Translations under genes and position numbers: made by a program
The notes under the pieces: model-generated
The model's input: the letters and a program-made list of their open reading frames with translations, nothing else
What the model was told of the DNA's origin: nothing
The model's database searches: none
NCBI GenBank assembly: GCA_005884685.1
Contig: VBAH01000058.1
Span: 62,001 to 126,000, forward strand
DNA from: Alphaproteobacteria bacterium
GTDB lineage: Bacteria; Pseudomonadota; Alphaproteobacteria; Rhizobiales; Xanthobacteraceae
DNA length: 64,000 bases
Direction of reading: 5' to 3'
In this document: positions 43,186 to 51,382 of the stretch, one piece after another
Layout of the letters: each line of letters begins with the position of its first letter
How positions within the stretch are numbered: position 1 is the stretch's first letter

Positions 43186-43256
43186 CCGCTCATTCCCGCG
43201 AAAGCGGGAATCCAGTCTTCCAAAAGCTGGGTCCCCGCTTTCGCGGGGACGAGCGG
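43186..43256. repeat. Palindromic intergenic repeat, family D, copy 1
   Basis: The element reads 'ccgctcattcccgcgaaagcgggaatccag' on the left and 'ctgggtccccgctttcgcggggacgagcgg' on the right. Each half has its own hairpin (TTCCCGC/GCGGGAA and GTCCCCGC/GCGGGGAC), and the outer ends CCGCTC/GAGCGG and inner CCAG/CTGG also pair. It lies between tatA and tatB. A near-identical copy is at 43734-43811, only 550 bases away. Confidence 0.9.
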
Positions 43257-43286
43257 TGAAAATCGGCCCCGACCCCAGGTCGTCGC

Positions 43287-43544
43287 TCAGGCGGTCGAGC
43301 CTTCGACGCGCTTTTCGGTGTCCGCGCGCGCCTTCATCGCGGTGCCGGCATTGTCGTTGTCGATGACCTTCACGTCGGGCTTGCCCGGCTCGGTCTTGGC
43401 GACCTCGTCGTCCGACATGCCCTTCTTGAACGCCTTGATGCCTTGCGCGACGTCGCCCATCAGCTCGGAGATTTTTCCGCGCCCGAACAGCAACAGAACC
43501 ACCGCGATCACGATGATCCAGTGCCAAATGCTTAAGGAACCCAT
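43287..43544 (-). CDS. tatA: Sec-independent translocase subunit TatA
   Basis: An 85-residue single-helix membrane protein that oligomerises to form the Tat passage. The start at 43544 ([21 protein letters not shown]) has GGAGGAGTT upstream; the longer frame is rejected. The '[28 protein letters not shown]' hinge and amphipathic helix are diagnostic. It is first of tatA-tatB-tatC on the minus strand and follows scpB in the same direction. Several proteins in this window with twin-arginine leaders would be its clients. Confidence 0.95.
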   Translation of the reverse strand: MGSLSIWHWIIVIAVVLLLFGRGKISELMGDVAQGIKAFKKGMSDDEVAKTEPGKPDVKVIDNDNAGTAMKARADTEKRVEGSTA

Positions 43545-43733
43545 GAGCCTAACTCCTCCAGGAGACGGGCTCGCCCGCCCCGTCATTTGGCGCAGAACCT
43601 AGGCTCCGCGGAGGCCAAAAACAAGGACTTATGGCGATTTGCGGCTGCGGCCGAAGCGCTTGTTTACGCGGGCAAAACAGGGCGGCGCAGCCGCGCTGCA
43701 GGTTCGTTCGCGTTAACCAAGCCGATATTCGCT

Positions 43734-43811
43734 CCGCTCATTCCCGCGCAAGCGGGAATCCAGTTCTTTCTTCAGTAAACTCTGGGTCCCCGCTTTCGCG
43801 GGGACGAGCGG
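43734..43811. repeat. Palindromic intergenic repeat, family D, copy 2
   Basis: Same layout as copy 1: 'ccgctcattcccgcgcaagcgggaatccag' on the left and 'ctgggtccccgctttcgcggggacgagcgg' on the right, with a slightly longer middle. The right end lies seven bases from the scpB stop codon, between scpB and tatA. Together the two copies bracket tatA. Confidence 0.9.
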
Positions 43812-43818
43812 ATTGAGG

Positions 43819-44532
43819 TTACTCTTCCGGCTCTGCGCGCGGAGCAAGACCGAGATCGAGGTCGCCCGGCTCGAGCGGGTCCTCGTCGTCGCGCAGCGTC
43901 GCATCGTCGGAAGGCAGTGGAACCGAGAAGCCGGACGGCAGGCTGCCTTCCAGCAGGCCGGTGCCTTTCAGTTCGTCGAGGCCGGGAAGGTCCCCGATCG
44001 CCTCAAGCCCGAAATGCTCGAGGAATGCCTGCGTGGTGCCGAAGGTGAGCGGGCGGCCCGGCGCCTTGCGCCGCCCGCGCGGGCGAATCCACCCGGTCTC
44101 CATCAGCACGTCGATCGTGCCCTTCGAGACGGTGACGCCGCGGATCTCCTCGATCTCGGCGCGGGTCACCGGCTGGTGATAGGCGATGATCGCGAGCGTT
44201 TCGTTGGCGGCGCGCGAGAGCTTTTTCGGCTCGACGGAGTCGCGCGCCAGCAGCCAGGCAAGGTCGTTCGCGGTGCGGAAGGTCCATTTTCCGGCAACGC
44301 GTACCAGGTTCACGCCGCGCGGCGCGTATTCGGCTTGCAGGAGGCGCATCACGCTCGCAACATCGACGCCTTCAGGCAGGCGCGAGCGCAAGGTCTTCTC
44401 GTCGAGCGGCTCGCCGGCGGCAAACAGCAGCGCCTCGACCAGCCTCAATTCCTCCGGCCGCTCCGCCGGAAATTGGTTCGACGTGTCGTCCTCGACCAGC
44501 GTGTCGTCGTCGAGCGATTTCGCCAGACCCAT
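43819..44532 (-). CDS. scpB: Segregation and condensation protein ScpB
   Basis: A 237-residue winged-helix protein of the SMC-ScpAB chromosome-condensation complex. 'RLVEALLFAAGEPLDEKTLRSRLPEG' begins the first winged helix. 'SRAANETLAIIAYHQPVTRAEIEEIRGV' with 'VLMETGWIRPRGRRKAPGRPLTFGTTQAFLEHFGL' is the strongest family block. The acidic C-terminus is typical of alphaproteobacterial forms. It lies 14 bases downstream of scpA. Confidence 0.95.
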   Translation of the reverse strand: MGLAKSLDDDTLVEDDTSNQFPAERPEELRLVEALLFAAGEPLDEKTLRSRLPEGVDVASVMRLLQAEYAPRGVNLVRVAGKWTFRTANDLAWLLARDSVEPKKLSRAANETLAIIAYHQPVTRAEIEEIRGVTVSKGTIDVLMETGWIRPRGRRKAPGRPLTFGTTQAFLEHFGLEAIGDLPGLDELKGTGLLEGSLPSGFSVPLPSDDATLRDDEDPLEPGDLDLGLAPRAEPEE

Positions 44533-44546
44533 GCGTCACTCCCCCG

Positions 44547-45359
44547 TTACGCCGAACCAGGCGTTTGCGCGCCCGTCTCGTCTGCGCGCTTGCGCAGGAA
44601 AATCGGCGCGAAAGCCTGGTGCTGATGCACCTCGAGCGCGCCCTCGCGCACCATTTCGAGCACCGAGGCAAAGCTCGACGCCATCACGGTCGCGCGCATC
44701 GACGGATCGACCAGATATGAGATGAGAAACTCGTCGAGCCGGCCCCAGTCGTGCGACACGCCGATCATCCGCTCGAGCGCCTCGCGCGCCTCAGCGAGCG
44801 ACCACACCGTGCGTGCCGCGAAGCGCACGTGCGACAGCGCCCGCTTCTGTCGCTGCTGCGCATAGGCGGTAAGCAGGTCGTACAAGGTCGCGGTCCATTC
44901 CGGCCGCTTGATGTCGGCGATCGGCTCCGGCGCGCCCCGGCCGAATATGTCGCGGCCAAGCTGCGGCCGCCCGATCAGCGCTTCCGCCGCGTTGCGGATC
45001 GCTTCGAGGCGACGCAGCCGCTGCGCCAGCGCGGTCGCCATGTCTTCCGCGCTCGGCCCAAGCTCGCCTTCCTTCTCGGGCAAGAGCAGGCGCGATTTCA
45101 GATACGCGAGCCAAGCCGCCATCACCAGGTAGTCGGCGGCAAGCTCGAGCCGCACCTTGCGCGCTTCCTCGATGAAAGCGAGGTACTGGTCGGCGAGTGC
45201 AAGGATGGAAATCTTCGCGAGATCGACCTTCTGCTGGCGCGCGAGCATCAGCAACAGATCGAGCGGGCCCTCGAAGCCCTCGACGTCGACGATCAGCGCC
45301 GGCTCGTCCGAGGCAAGCTCGGGCGAGAGCGTGGTCTCGAAATGCTCTTCGCTCATCAT
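44547..45359 (-). CDS. scpA: Segregation and condensation protein ScpA
   Basis: A 270-residue kleisin bridging the SMC heads. The conserved N-terminal block 'DVEGFEGPLDLLLMLARQQKVDLAKISILALADQYLAFI' is clear. The C-terminal winged helix contains 'FASVLEMVREGALEVHQHQAFAPIFLRK'. The start (MMSEEH, 45359 or 45356) overlaps the nagZ stop by four bases, so nagZ, scpA and scpB form one unit, a usual alphaproteobacterial order. Confidence 0.95.
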   Translation of the reverse strand: MMSEEHFETTLSPELASDEPALIVDVEGFEGPLDLLLMLARQQKVDLAKISILALADQYLAFIEEARKVRLELAADYLVMAAWLAYLKSRLLLPEKEGELGPSAEDMATALAQRLRRLEAIRNAAEALIGRPQLGRDIFGRGAPEPIADIKRPEWTATLYDLLTAYAQQRQKRALSHVRFAARTVWSLAEAREALERMIGVSHDWGRLDEFLISYLVDPSMRATVMASSFASVLEMVREGALEVHQHQAFAPIFLRKRADETGAQTPGSA

Positions 45360-46366
45360 GCGCTTGCGCTCACCGCGGAAAACTGTGCGCGCGCCGCCGC
45401 GACATCGAACGGCGCCGGATTGCGCCGCGCGGCCAGCGCCGCATCGGCGCGCCGCTTCGCCTCACCGGCAAGCGGCGGACAAGAGTCCGCGACCTCGCGC
45501 CGCTCGTCGAGCGAGCCGTTGCAATGCAGCACCACATCGCAGCCCGCTGCGAGCGTCGCGCGCGCGCGTTCGGCGAGCGAGCCCGACAGGGCGTTCATCG
45601 AAAGGTCGTCGCTCATCAGCAGGCCGTCGAATCCGATGAAGTCGCGAATCACTTGTTGCACCATTGTGACGGAAGTCGTGGCCGGCGCGACGGGGTCGAT
45701 CGCGGTAAACACAACATGTGCGGTCATACCCAAAGGAAGTTTTGCGAGCGGCCGGAACGCGGCAAAATCGGTTGACTCCAGAACGTCGCGACCGGTCGCG
45801 ACCACGGGCAGCGCAAGATGGCTGTCGGCGGTGGCCCGGCCATGACCGGGCAAGTGCTTGAGCACCGGCAGCACGCCGCCCTGCATCAGGCCTTCGGCGA
45901 CCGCCGCACCGATCGCAGCGACCTTATCAGCCTTCGTTCCGTAGGCGCGATCGCCGATCACCTTGTCAGCCTCGCTCACCGGCACGTCGGCGAGCGGCAG
46001 GCAATCGACCGTGATGCCGAGCGCGGCCAAGTCCGATGCGATCAGCCGCGCGCCGAGCCGCGCGGCCGCGAGCCCCTCCTGCAGATCGCGATCGTAAATC
46101 TGACCGTAGTGCGCGCCCGGCGGATAGGCCGGCCAATGCGGCGGACCCAGCCGCTGCACGCGGCCGCCTTCCTGATCGATCAGCACCGGCGCATCGGCGC
46201 GCCCGACCGCCTCACGCATGCTCTCGACCAGCGCGCGCACCTGCTCGGGCGCGGCGGCATTGCGCTTGAACAGGATGAAGCCCCACGGGTCGGCAGCGCG
46301 CAGAAACGCCCGCTCCTGCGGCGTAATCGTCAGGCCGGCGACATCAGTGATCAGCGCCCTCGGCAT
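45356..46366 (-). CDS. nagZ: Beta-N-acetylhexosaminidase NagZ
   Basis: A 336-residue glycoside hydrolase family 3 enzyme, cytoplasmic, removing N-acetylglucosamine from recycled muropeptides. 'KHLPGHGRATADSHLALP' is the signature with the catalytic His/Asp pair, and 'GLLMSDDLSMNAL' carries the nucleophile Asp. No signal peptide is present, as expected. It lies between the SPOR-domain gene and scpA and is coupled to scpA by a four-base overlap. In species with AmpC regulation NagZ products act as inducers; no ampR/ampC is seen here. Confidence 0.94.
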   Translation of the reverse strand: MPRALITDVAGLTITPQERAFLRAADPWGFILFKRNAAAPEQVRALVESMREAVGRADAPVLIDQEGGRVQRLGPPHWPAYPPGAHYGQIYDRDLQEGLAAARLGARLIASDLAALGITVDCLPLADVPVSEADKVIGDRAYGTKADKVAAIGAAVAEGLMQGGVLPVLKHLPGHGRATADSHLALPVVATGRDVLESTDFAAFRPLAKLPLGMTAHVVFTAIDPVAPATTSVTMVQQVIRDFIGFDGLLMSDDLSMNALSGSLAERARATLAAGCDVVLHCNGSLDERREVADSCPPLAGEAKRRADAALAARRNPAPFDVAAARAQFSAVSASA

Positions 46367-46424
46367 GGCCGCGGCTTATCTGCGCCGCGGCAGGGGGTCA
46401 AGCAGCCCCAGGGAACAGCCGTGG

Positions 46425-47774
46425 TCAGTTCTTCTGCACGATGCACTGGCCGCCGGCGGATTTAAGATTCTCGCACAGCGCCGTCGCCTGCTCCGAGGTC
46501 GCAAACGAACCGACCTGCACCCGATACCAGGTTCCGGCCTGGCCAAGTTCGGCACGGCTGATGACCGGCTCGCGTCCGGCGAGCACGCTCGGATACTTCG
46601 ACTGCAGCGCGCGATAGGAGGATTGAGCCTCCGCTTCGGTCTTCTGCGCAGAGAGCTGCACCATGTACGAACCGCCCCGCGCCGGAGCCGGCGTGCGCGT
46701 CGCTACCTTCGACCGTGCAGCCGGTGCCGTGGGTTCCGACTGTGGCGCAATCGCCATCGGCCCGGAGCTGCTCTGCTTAGTCGCGGGCGCTTTGGCCGAC
46801 GCGCTCGGAGGCGGACCCGAAATCGTGCCGGTATCCGCGATGTTGTCCTGCCGGATCGGGATGGTCTTCACCCGCTTCGGCTCATTGACCGAGGTCGGCG
46901 GCGGCGGAGAGACCAGTGGTGCGGCTGCCTGCGCCGAAGGCTGAGGCGCGGTTACGCGCGGAGCCGCAGGCGCGATCGGGAGCGAAACCGGCTGCTCTTC
47001 GCGCGGGACGACGCGCTCGGCTGACGCCTGCGCGCCGATGCGATCCTGGAAGGGCTTGCCGTCGGCGCTCGCCGCGGCTGCGGGAGCAGCCGGCACGGTT
47101 TTGGCAGGCGTCGGATCTGCCTTGATGATCGGTGGGGTCGATGACGAGCCCGAGCCCGATGTGTAGGCGCGATAGGCGAATGCTCCGGCAGTGCCGATCA
47201 CGGCAAGTCCGAGCACGGCGGCGATCGTCAGAATGCCGCTTCGGCTGCGGCCGGTGACGATCCCCTCGTCGCCTTGCGGCGGAAGGTGGCCGTCCTCAGC
47301 GTAGTACGCGTCGCCATCGTACTGTCCGGAGGGCGGCGCAACGCGATAGCGATCGTCCGGTTGATAATCGTCGTGCGCCTGCTGGTAATCGCCGGCGTGC
47401 TCCGACGGATAATGGTCTCCCTGTGCATAGTGCGCATCATCCGTGAAGCCGGGCGCGACATGCGGGCGATAGTCGGCAGGTGTCTGATGCGCTGGCTCGT
47501 CGTAATCCGCCGCGCGATAGCTTTGCGGCACGTGCGGCTCGTCATATTCCGGCTCTGACGGCGCAGCAGGACGCGCGAGCCACTCCGGCGCGGGCCGGTC
47601 TTCGTTCTTCATCCCGTCGAGCGATTTGCGCGCAGCGCGTTTGCCCACGTCGTTGAAGGGATCGCTCTGTCCAATCAGGCGTGCGAGTTCCGCCAGCGGA
47701 TCGCTCGCGGGCGCAGGATTTGACGAATGGTCGCTGAAATCAGGTCGTTTGCGTGTATCTTCAGCCATACTCAT
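46425..47774 (-). CDS. SPOR-domain membrane protein
   Basis: A 449-residue bitopic membrane protein. A long acidic, Tyr/His/Asp-rich cytoplasmic region (about residues 1-180) is followed by one membrane helix ('GILTIAAVLGLAVIGTAGAFAYRAY'). A Pro/Ala/Ser-rich linker then leads to a C-terminal SPOR domain from about residue 365 ('GGSYMVQLSAQKTEAEAQSSYRAL' to 'WYRVQVGSFATSEQATALCENLKSAGG'). SPOR domains bind denuded septal peptidoglycan, so a cell-division role is likely. The position between argS and nagZ is conserved in this group. Confidence 0.92.
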   Translation of the reverse strand: MSMAEDTRKRPDFSDHSSNPAPASDPLAELARLIGQSDPFNDVGKRAARKSLDGMKNEDRPAPEWLARPAAPSEPEYDEPHVPQSYRAADYDEPAHQTPADYRPHVAPGFTDDAHYAQGDHYPSEHAGDYQQAHDDYQPDDRYRVAPPSGQYDGDAYYAEDGHLPPQGDEGIVTGRSRSGILTIAAVLGLAVIGTAGAFAYRAYTSGSGSSSTPPIIKADPTPAKTVPAAPAAAASADGKPFQDRIGAQASAERVVPREEQPVSLPIAPAAPRVTAPQPSAQAAAPLVSPPPPTSVNEPKRVKTIPIRQDNIADTGTISGPPPSASAKAPATKQSSSGPMAIAPQSEPTAPAARSKVATRTPAPARGGSYMVQLSAQKTEAEAQSSYRALQSKYPSVLAGREPVISRAELGQAGTWYRVQVGSFATSEQATALCENLKSAGGQCIVQKN

Positions 47775-47854
47775 ACTGCCACCGGTCCCCTAAAATACTC
47801 GGTGAAATCGGAGCCAACCGCGCCCGCCGGTCAGCATTCTGGCACCGAGTGAGA

Positions 47855-49630
47855 TTACCGCATCTCCTCAGGCGCCCCAACTCCGAGCAAGTTCAGCCCG
47901 GAAGCAAGGACGGTGACGACGCCCTGAACCAACGCGAGGCGCGCCACAGTCAGTCTTGGATCACTTTGGATAATGAACCGTAAATGGGGCGATTCTTTGC
48001 CCCCGCGCGTCCAGTGCGCATGGAATTCGCTCGCAAGTTCATAAAGATAGAAGGCAACCCGGTGGGGCTCGTGGGCTGCTGCCGCGGCCTCGATCAGCCG
48101 CGGGTATGCCGCAATTTTCTTCATCAATGCGAGTTCCGCCGCGTCGACGAGGAATTCGAGGGGGGCCTTGGCGAGATAGGCGACGCGGGCTGCTGCCTCC
48201 TCGGGCAGGTCCGGGAGCACGTCGCGCGCGTTGCGAAAGATCGAATACGCCCGCGCGTGGCCGTACTGGACATAGAACACCGGGTTTTCGCGCGATTGCT
48301 CGATCACCTTGGCGAGGTCGAAATCGAGCACCGCGTCGTTCTTGCGGTAGAGCATCATGAACCGGACCGCATCGCGGCCGACCTCGTCCACCACTTCACG
48401 CAAGGTGACGAAGTCCCCTGCCCGCTTCGACATCTTCACCGGCTCGCCGGCGCGCAACAGCCGCACCAGCTGAACGATCTTCACATCGAGCTCGCCCCTG
48501 CCGCCGGTGACGGCTTTCACCGCCGCCTGTATGCGCTTGATATAGCCACCGTGGTCGGCGCCCCACACGTCGATCATCGCGTGGAAGCCGCGATCGAACT
48601 TGGATTTGTGGTACGCGATGTCGGAGGCGAAATAGGTGTAGCTGCCGTCCGATTTCATCAACGGGCGGTCGACGTCGTCGCCGAAGGCGGTGGCGCGGAA
48701 CAATGTCTGCTCGCGATCCTCCCAATCCTCGATCGGCGCGCCCTTGGGCGGCGGCAGGCGGCCTTGGTAGACGTGGCCCTGCTGGCGCAACCATTCGATC
48801 GTAGCGCGAACCTGATCGCCGTTCTCGGTGAGCGAGCGCTCGGAGAAGAATACCTCCTGCTTGACATTGAGGACGGCTAGATCCCCGCGGATCGAAGCCA
48901 TCATCATATCGATCGCCTTCGCGCGCACGATCGGCAGCCATTTCTCCTCAGGCATTTGGTTGAGTGCAGCGCCGTGCTCGGCCGCGAGCGCCTCGCCAAC
49001 CGGCTTCAAATAGTCGCCCGGATAAAACCCTTCGGGGATTGTGATCGTTTCGCCGAGCGCTTCGCGATAACGCAGGTAGGCTGAGCGCGCGAGCACATCG
49101 ACCTGCGCGCCCGCATCATTGATGTAATACTCGCGCGTTACGTTACGGCCCGCGTACTCCAGCAGGTTTGCAAGCGCGTCGCCGAACACCGCGCCGCGCC
49201 CGTGTCCGACATGCATTGGGCCGGTTGGATTGGCCGACACATACTCGACATTGACCGGCTCGCCCTTTCCGGTGTTGCGCCCATAGTCCGCGCCCGCGGT
49301 AATCGCGGTGCGCAGCGCATCGGCCCACACGTTCGGCTTGAGCGTGAGGTTGATGAACCCAGGCCCTGCGACATCGACCGTCGCGATCAGCTCGTCCGCG
49401 CGCAGTTTCTCGGCAATCAGCTCGGCGAGCTCGCGCGGCTTCCTGCCGGCCTCTTTCGTCAGCACCATCGCAGCGTTGGTCGCCATGTCGCCGTGCGTGA
49501 CATCGCGCGGCGGCTCGACCACGACGCGCGAGGCATCGAGCGCAGGCAGCGTGCCGGAGGCGGCGAGCGCGCGGAGCGCCGCGTGTACGCGGTCGAGAAC
49601 GGTCGCGAAGATGTTGGATGTGTCGGCCAT
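47855..49630 (-). CDS. argS: Arginyl-tRNA synthetase
   Basis: A 591-residue class I aminoacyl-tRNA synthetase. The N-terminal Arg-tRNA synthetase domain is followed by the HIGH-type motif in '[22 protein letters not shown]'. The KMSKS-type loop is '[19 protein letters not shown]'. The anticodon-binding DALR domain occupies the C-terminus ('[15 protein letters not shown]'). Length is normal. It begins the minus-strand series argS, SPOR, nagZ, scpA, scpB, tat, and lies 52 bases from the dGTPase gene. Confidence 0.97.
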   Translation of the reverse strand: MADTSNIFATVLDRVHAALRALAASGTLPALDASRVVVEPPRDVTHGDMATNAAMVLTKEAGRKPRELAELIAEKLRADELIATVDVAGPGFINLTLKPNVWADALRTAITAGADYGRNTGKGEPVNVEYVSANPTGPMHVGHGRGAVFGDALANLLEYAGRNVTREYYINDAGAQVDVLARSAYLRYREALGETITIPEGFYPGDYLKPVGEALAAEHGAALNQMPEEKWLPIVRAKAIDMMMASIRGDLAVLNVKQEVFFSERSLTENGDQVRATIEWLRQQGHVYQGRLPPPKGAPIEDWEDREQTLFRATAFGDDVDRPLMKSDGSYTYFASDIAYHKSKFDRGFHAMIDVWGADHGGYIKRIQAAVKAVTGGRGELDVKIVQLVRLLRAGEPVKMSKRAGDFVTLREVVDEVGRDAVRFMMLYRKNDAVLDFDLAKVIEQSRENPVFYVQYGHARAYSIFRNARDVLPDLPEEAAARVAYLAKAPLEFLVDAAELALMKKIAAYPRLIEAAAAAHEPHRVAFYLYELASEFHAHWTRGGKESPHLRFIIQSDPRLTVARLALVQGVVTVLASGLNLLGVGAPEEMR

Positions 49631-49682
49631 GTCGGATTTTACAGGATTGGTGGGCGCGCTATCGCAAGAAACTGCGGCGCGG

Positions 49683-50861
49683 TCAAACTTTGGAAAACAG
49701 CCTCCTGTGCTCGGCGAGCGCGAAACCGTCGGTCATGCCGGCGATAAAATCCGCAACGCGTCGGGCGCGCCCCGCTACGTCCGCGCCCAGGCCCTGCGCC
49801 CACTCGTCCGGCATATCCTGCGGCTGCACGAAATAGCGCGCGAACAGCTCGCGCACTGCGATCTCGGCATTGTCCATCACACCGAGCACGCGCGGATGGC
49901 GGTACATGTTGGTCCAGAGAAACTCTTTGATCACCCGATCGGTCGACGCCATCATCGGCGAGAAGCCGACCATTGCGGCCCCGGCCGCGCGTACTTCGTC
50001 CGACGAGGTGGGGGCCGTAACGCCGAGACGGCGCGTGCTTTCGCCGATCACGTCCTCGATCAGCTTGCCGATCAGCCGGCGCACCAGTTCGTGTGTCAGC
50101 CGGCTGGGATCGATGCCGGGATACTGGTCGCGCACCTCGCGCAACAGCCCGCCGATCACCGGCAGCCCGGCAAGATCGGAGAGCGCGAACAGGTCTGCGC
50201 GCAGGCCGTCGTCGAGGTCATGCGTATCGTAGGCGATATCGTCGGCAATCGCTGCGACCTGCGCCTCCGCGCTGGCGTAACTCCACAGCGCGAGATCATG
50301 CGTCCCATTGTACTGCGCGATGACCTGCGGCACGCCGCCGTCGCGATATTTACCGATGGCCTTCCCGTCCGGATCGGTCAGCGGACCGTTGTGTTTGACG
50401 ATGCCCTCAAGCGTCTCCCAGGTGAGGTTGAGGCCGTCGAAGGTCGGGTACCGCCGCTCGGTCGCCGTAACGGTGCGCAGCGTTTGGGCGTTGTGGTCGA
50501 ACCCGCCGAAATCGGCGAGGCAGGCATCGAGGGCGCGCTCGCCGGCATGCCCGAACGGCGGATGGCCGAGGTCGTGCGCGAGCGCGAGCGCCTCCGTCAA
50601 GTCCTCGTCGAGGCCGAGCGCGCGGGCGAGCGCCCGGGCGATCTGGGTAACTTCCAGCGTGTGGGTGAGGCGGGTGCGGTAGTGATCGCCCTCGTAGAAC
50701 ACGAAGACCTGCGTCTTATGCTTGAGCCGCCGGAACGCGACCGAATGGATGATACGGTCCGCATCACGGCGGAAAGCAGAGCGCGTCGCGCTCGGCGGCT
50801 CCGGATGGAGCCGGCCGCGGCTAGCCGCCGGATCGGCCGCATAAGGACGCCTGGTCACCAA
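49683..50861 (-). CDS. dgt: Deoxyguanosinetriphosphate triphosphohydrolase-like protein
   Basis: A 392-residue HD-domain nucleotide hydrolase. The metal-binding residues lie in '[22 protein letters not shown]' and '[20 protein letters not shown]' (His96-Asp97), with '[17 protein letters not shown]' farther on. The N-terminal '[28 protein letters not shown]' is typical of the type 2 dGTPase group. No ATG starts this frame: the choice is TTG at 50861 or the adjacent GTG at 50858. It would regulate dNTP pools. It diverges from erpA. Confidence 0.93.
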   Translation of the reverse strand: MVTRRPYAADPAASRGRLHPEPPSATRSAFRRDADRIIHSVAFRRLKHKTQVFVFYEGDHYRTRLTHTLEVTQIARALARALGLDEDLTEALALAHDLGHPPFGHAGERALDACLADFGGFDHNAQTLRTVTATERRYPTFDGLNLTWETLEGIVKHNGPLTDPDGKAIGKYRDGGVPQVIAQYNGTHDLALWSYASAEAQVAAIADDIAYDTHDLDDGLRADLFALSDLAGLPVIGGLLREVRDQYPGIDPSRLTHELVRRLIGKLIEDVIGESTRRLGVTAPTSSDEVRAAGAAMVGFSPMMASTDRVIKEFLWTNMYRHPRVLGVMDNAEIAVRELFARYFVQPQDMPDEWAQGLGADVAGRARRVADFIAGMTDGFALAEHRRLFSKV

Positions 50862-50925
50862 AGATCCCGCGATTGACCGGACCCCACCGCATACCTAACT
50901 ATCCGGGCAGGACCGGAAGACTCAC

Positions 50926-51252
50926 ATGACCAGCGTGACCATATCCGAGAGCGCGGCCCGGCGGATCGGGGAAATCCTCAAATCCGAGCCGGAAGGCGCG
51001 ATGCTGCGCGTCTCCGTCGAGGGCGGCGGCTGCTCCGGGTTCCAGTACAAGTTCGACATCGAGCGCGCCAAGTCCGAAGACGACCTGGTGCTGACGCGCG
51101 AAAATGCCGTCGTGCTGATCGATCCGGTGTCGGTGAACTATATGGCGGGTTCGCAGATCGACTTCGTCGACGACCTGATCGGGCAATCGTTCAAGATCAA
51201 CAACCCGCAGGCGACCGCCAGCTGCGGCTGCGGAACGAGCTTTTCGATCTGA
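50926..51252 (+). CDS. erpA: Iron-sulfur cluster insertion protein ErpA (A-type carrier)
   Basis: A 108-residue A-type carrier that passes Fe-S clusters to apo-enzymes. The three ligand cysteines are Cys36 ('GGGCSGFQYKF') and Cys100/Cys102 in the terminal 'SCGCGTSFSI'. Start ATG 50926 has GGAAGAC upstream. Position beside dgt is conserved in alphaproteobacteria, where the gene is named erpA or iscA-like. Repeat C2 follows directly. Confidence 0.93.
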   Translation: MTSVTISESAARRIGEILKSEPEGAMLRVSVEGGGCSGFQYKFDIERAKSEDDLVLTRENAVVLIDPVSVNYMAGSQIDFVDDLIGQSFKINNPQATASCGCGTSFSI

Positions 51253-51263
51253 TCCTCACTCAA

Positions 51264-51372
51264 CCTCGTCCTGAGGAGGCCGCGCAGCGCCGTCTCGAAG
51301 GACGGCCGCACGTTCGGAATTTCCCGCCATCCTTCGAGACGCGTCGCTGGCGCGACGCTCCTCACGATGAGG
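51264..51372. repeat. Palindromic intergenic repeat, family C, copy 2
   Basis: 'cctcgtcctgaggagg' at the left mirrors 'cgctcctcacgatgagg' at the right. The inner 'cgtctcgaaggacgg' mirrors 'ccatccttcgagacgcg'. The same plan as copy 1 at 18443-18546, with the middle differing. It fills the space between the convergent erpA and RND-permease genes, so it may act as a two-way terminator. Confidence 0.87.
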
Positions 51373-51382
51373 TTTGTTTGAC

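Noticed and set aside
43186-43811. Family D repeats as a CRISPR array
   Set aside because: There are only two copies, each internally palindromic, separated by a gene; there are no regular spacers.
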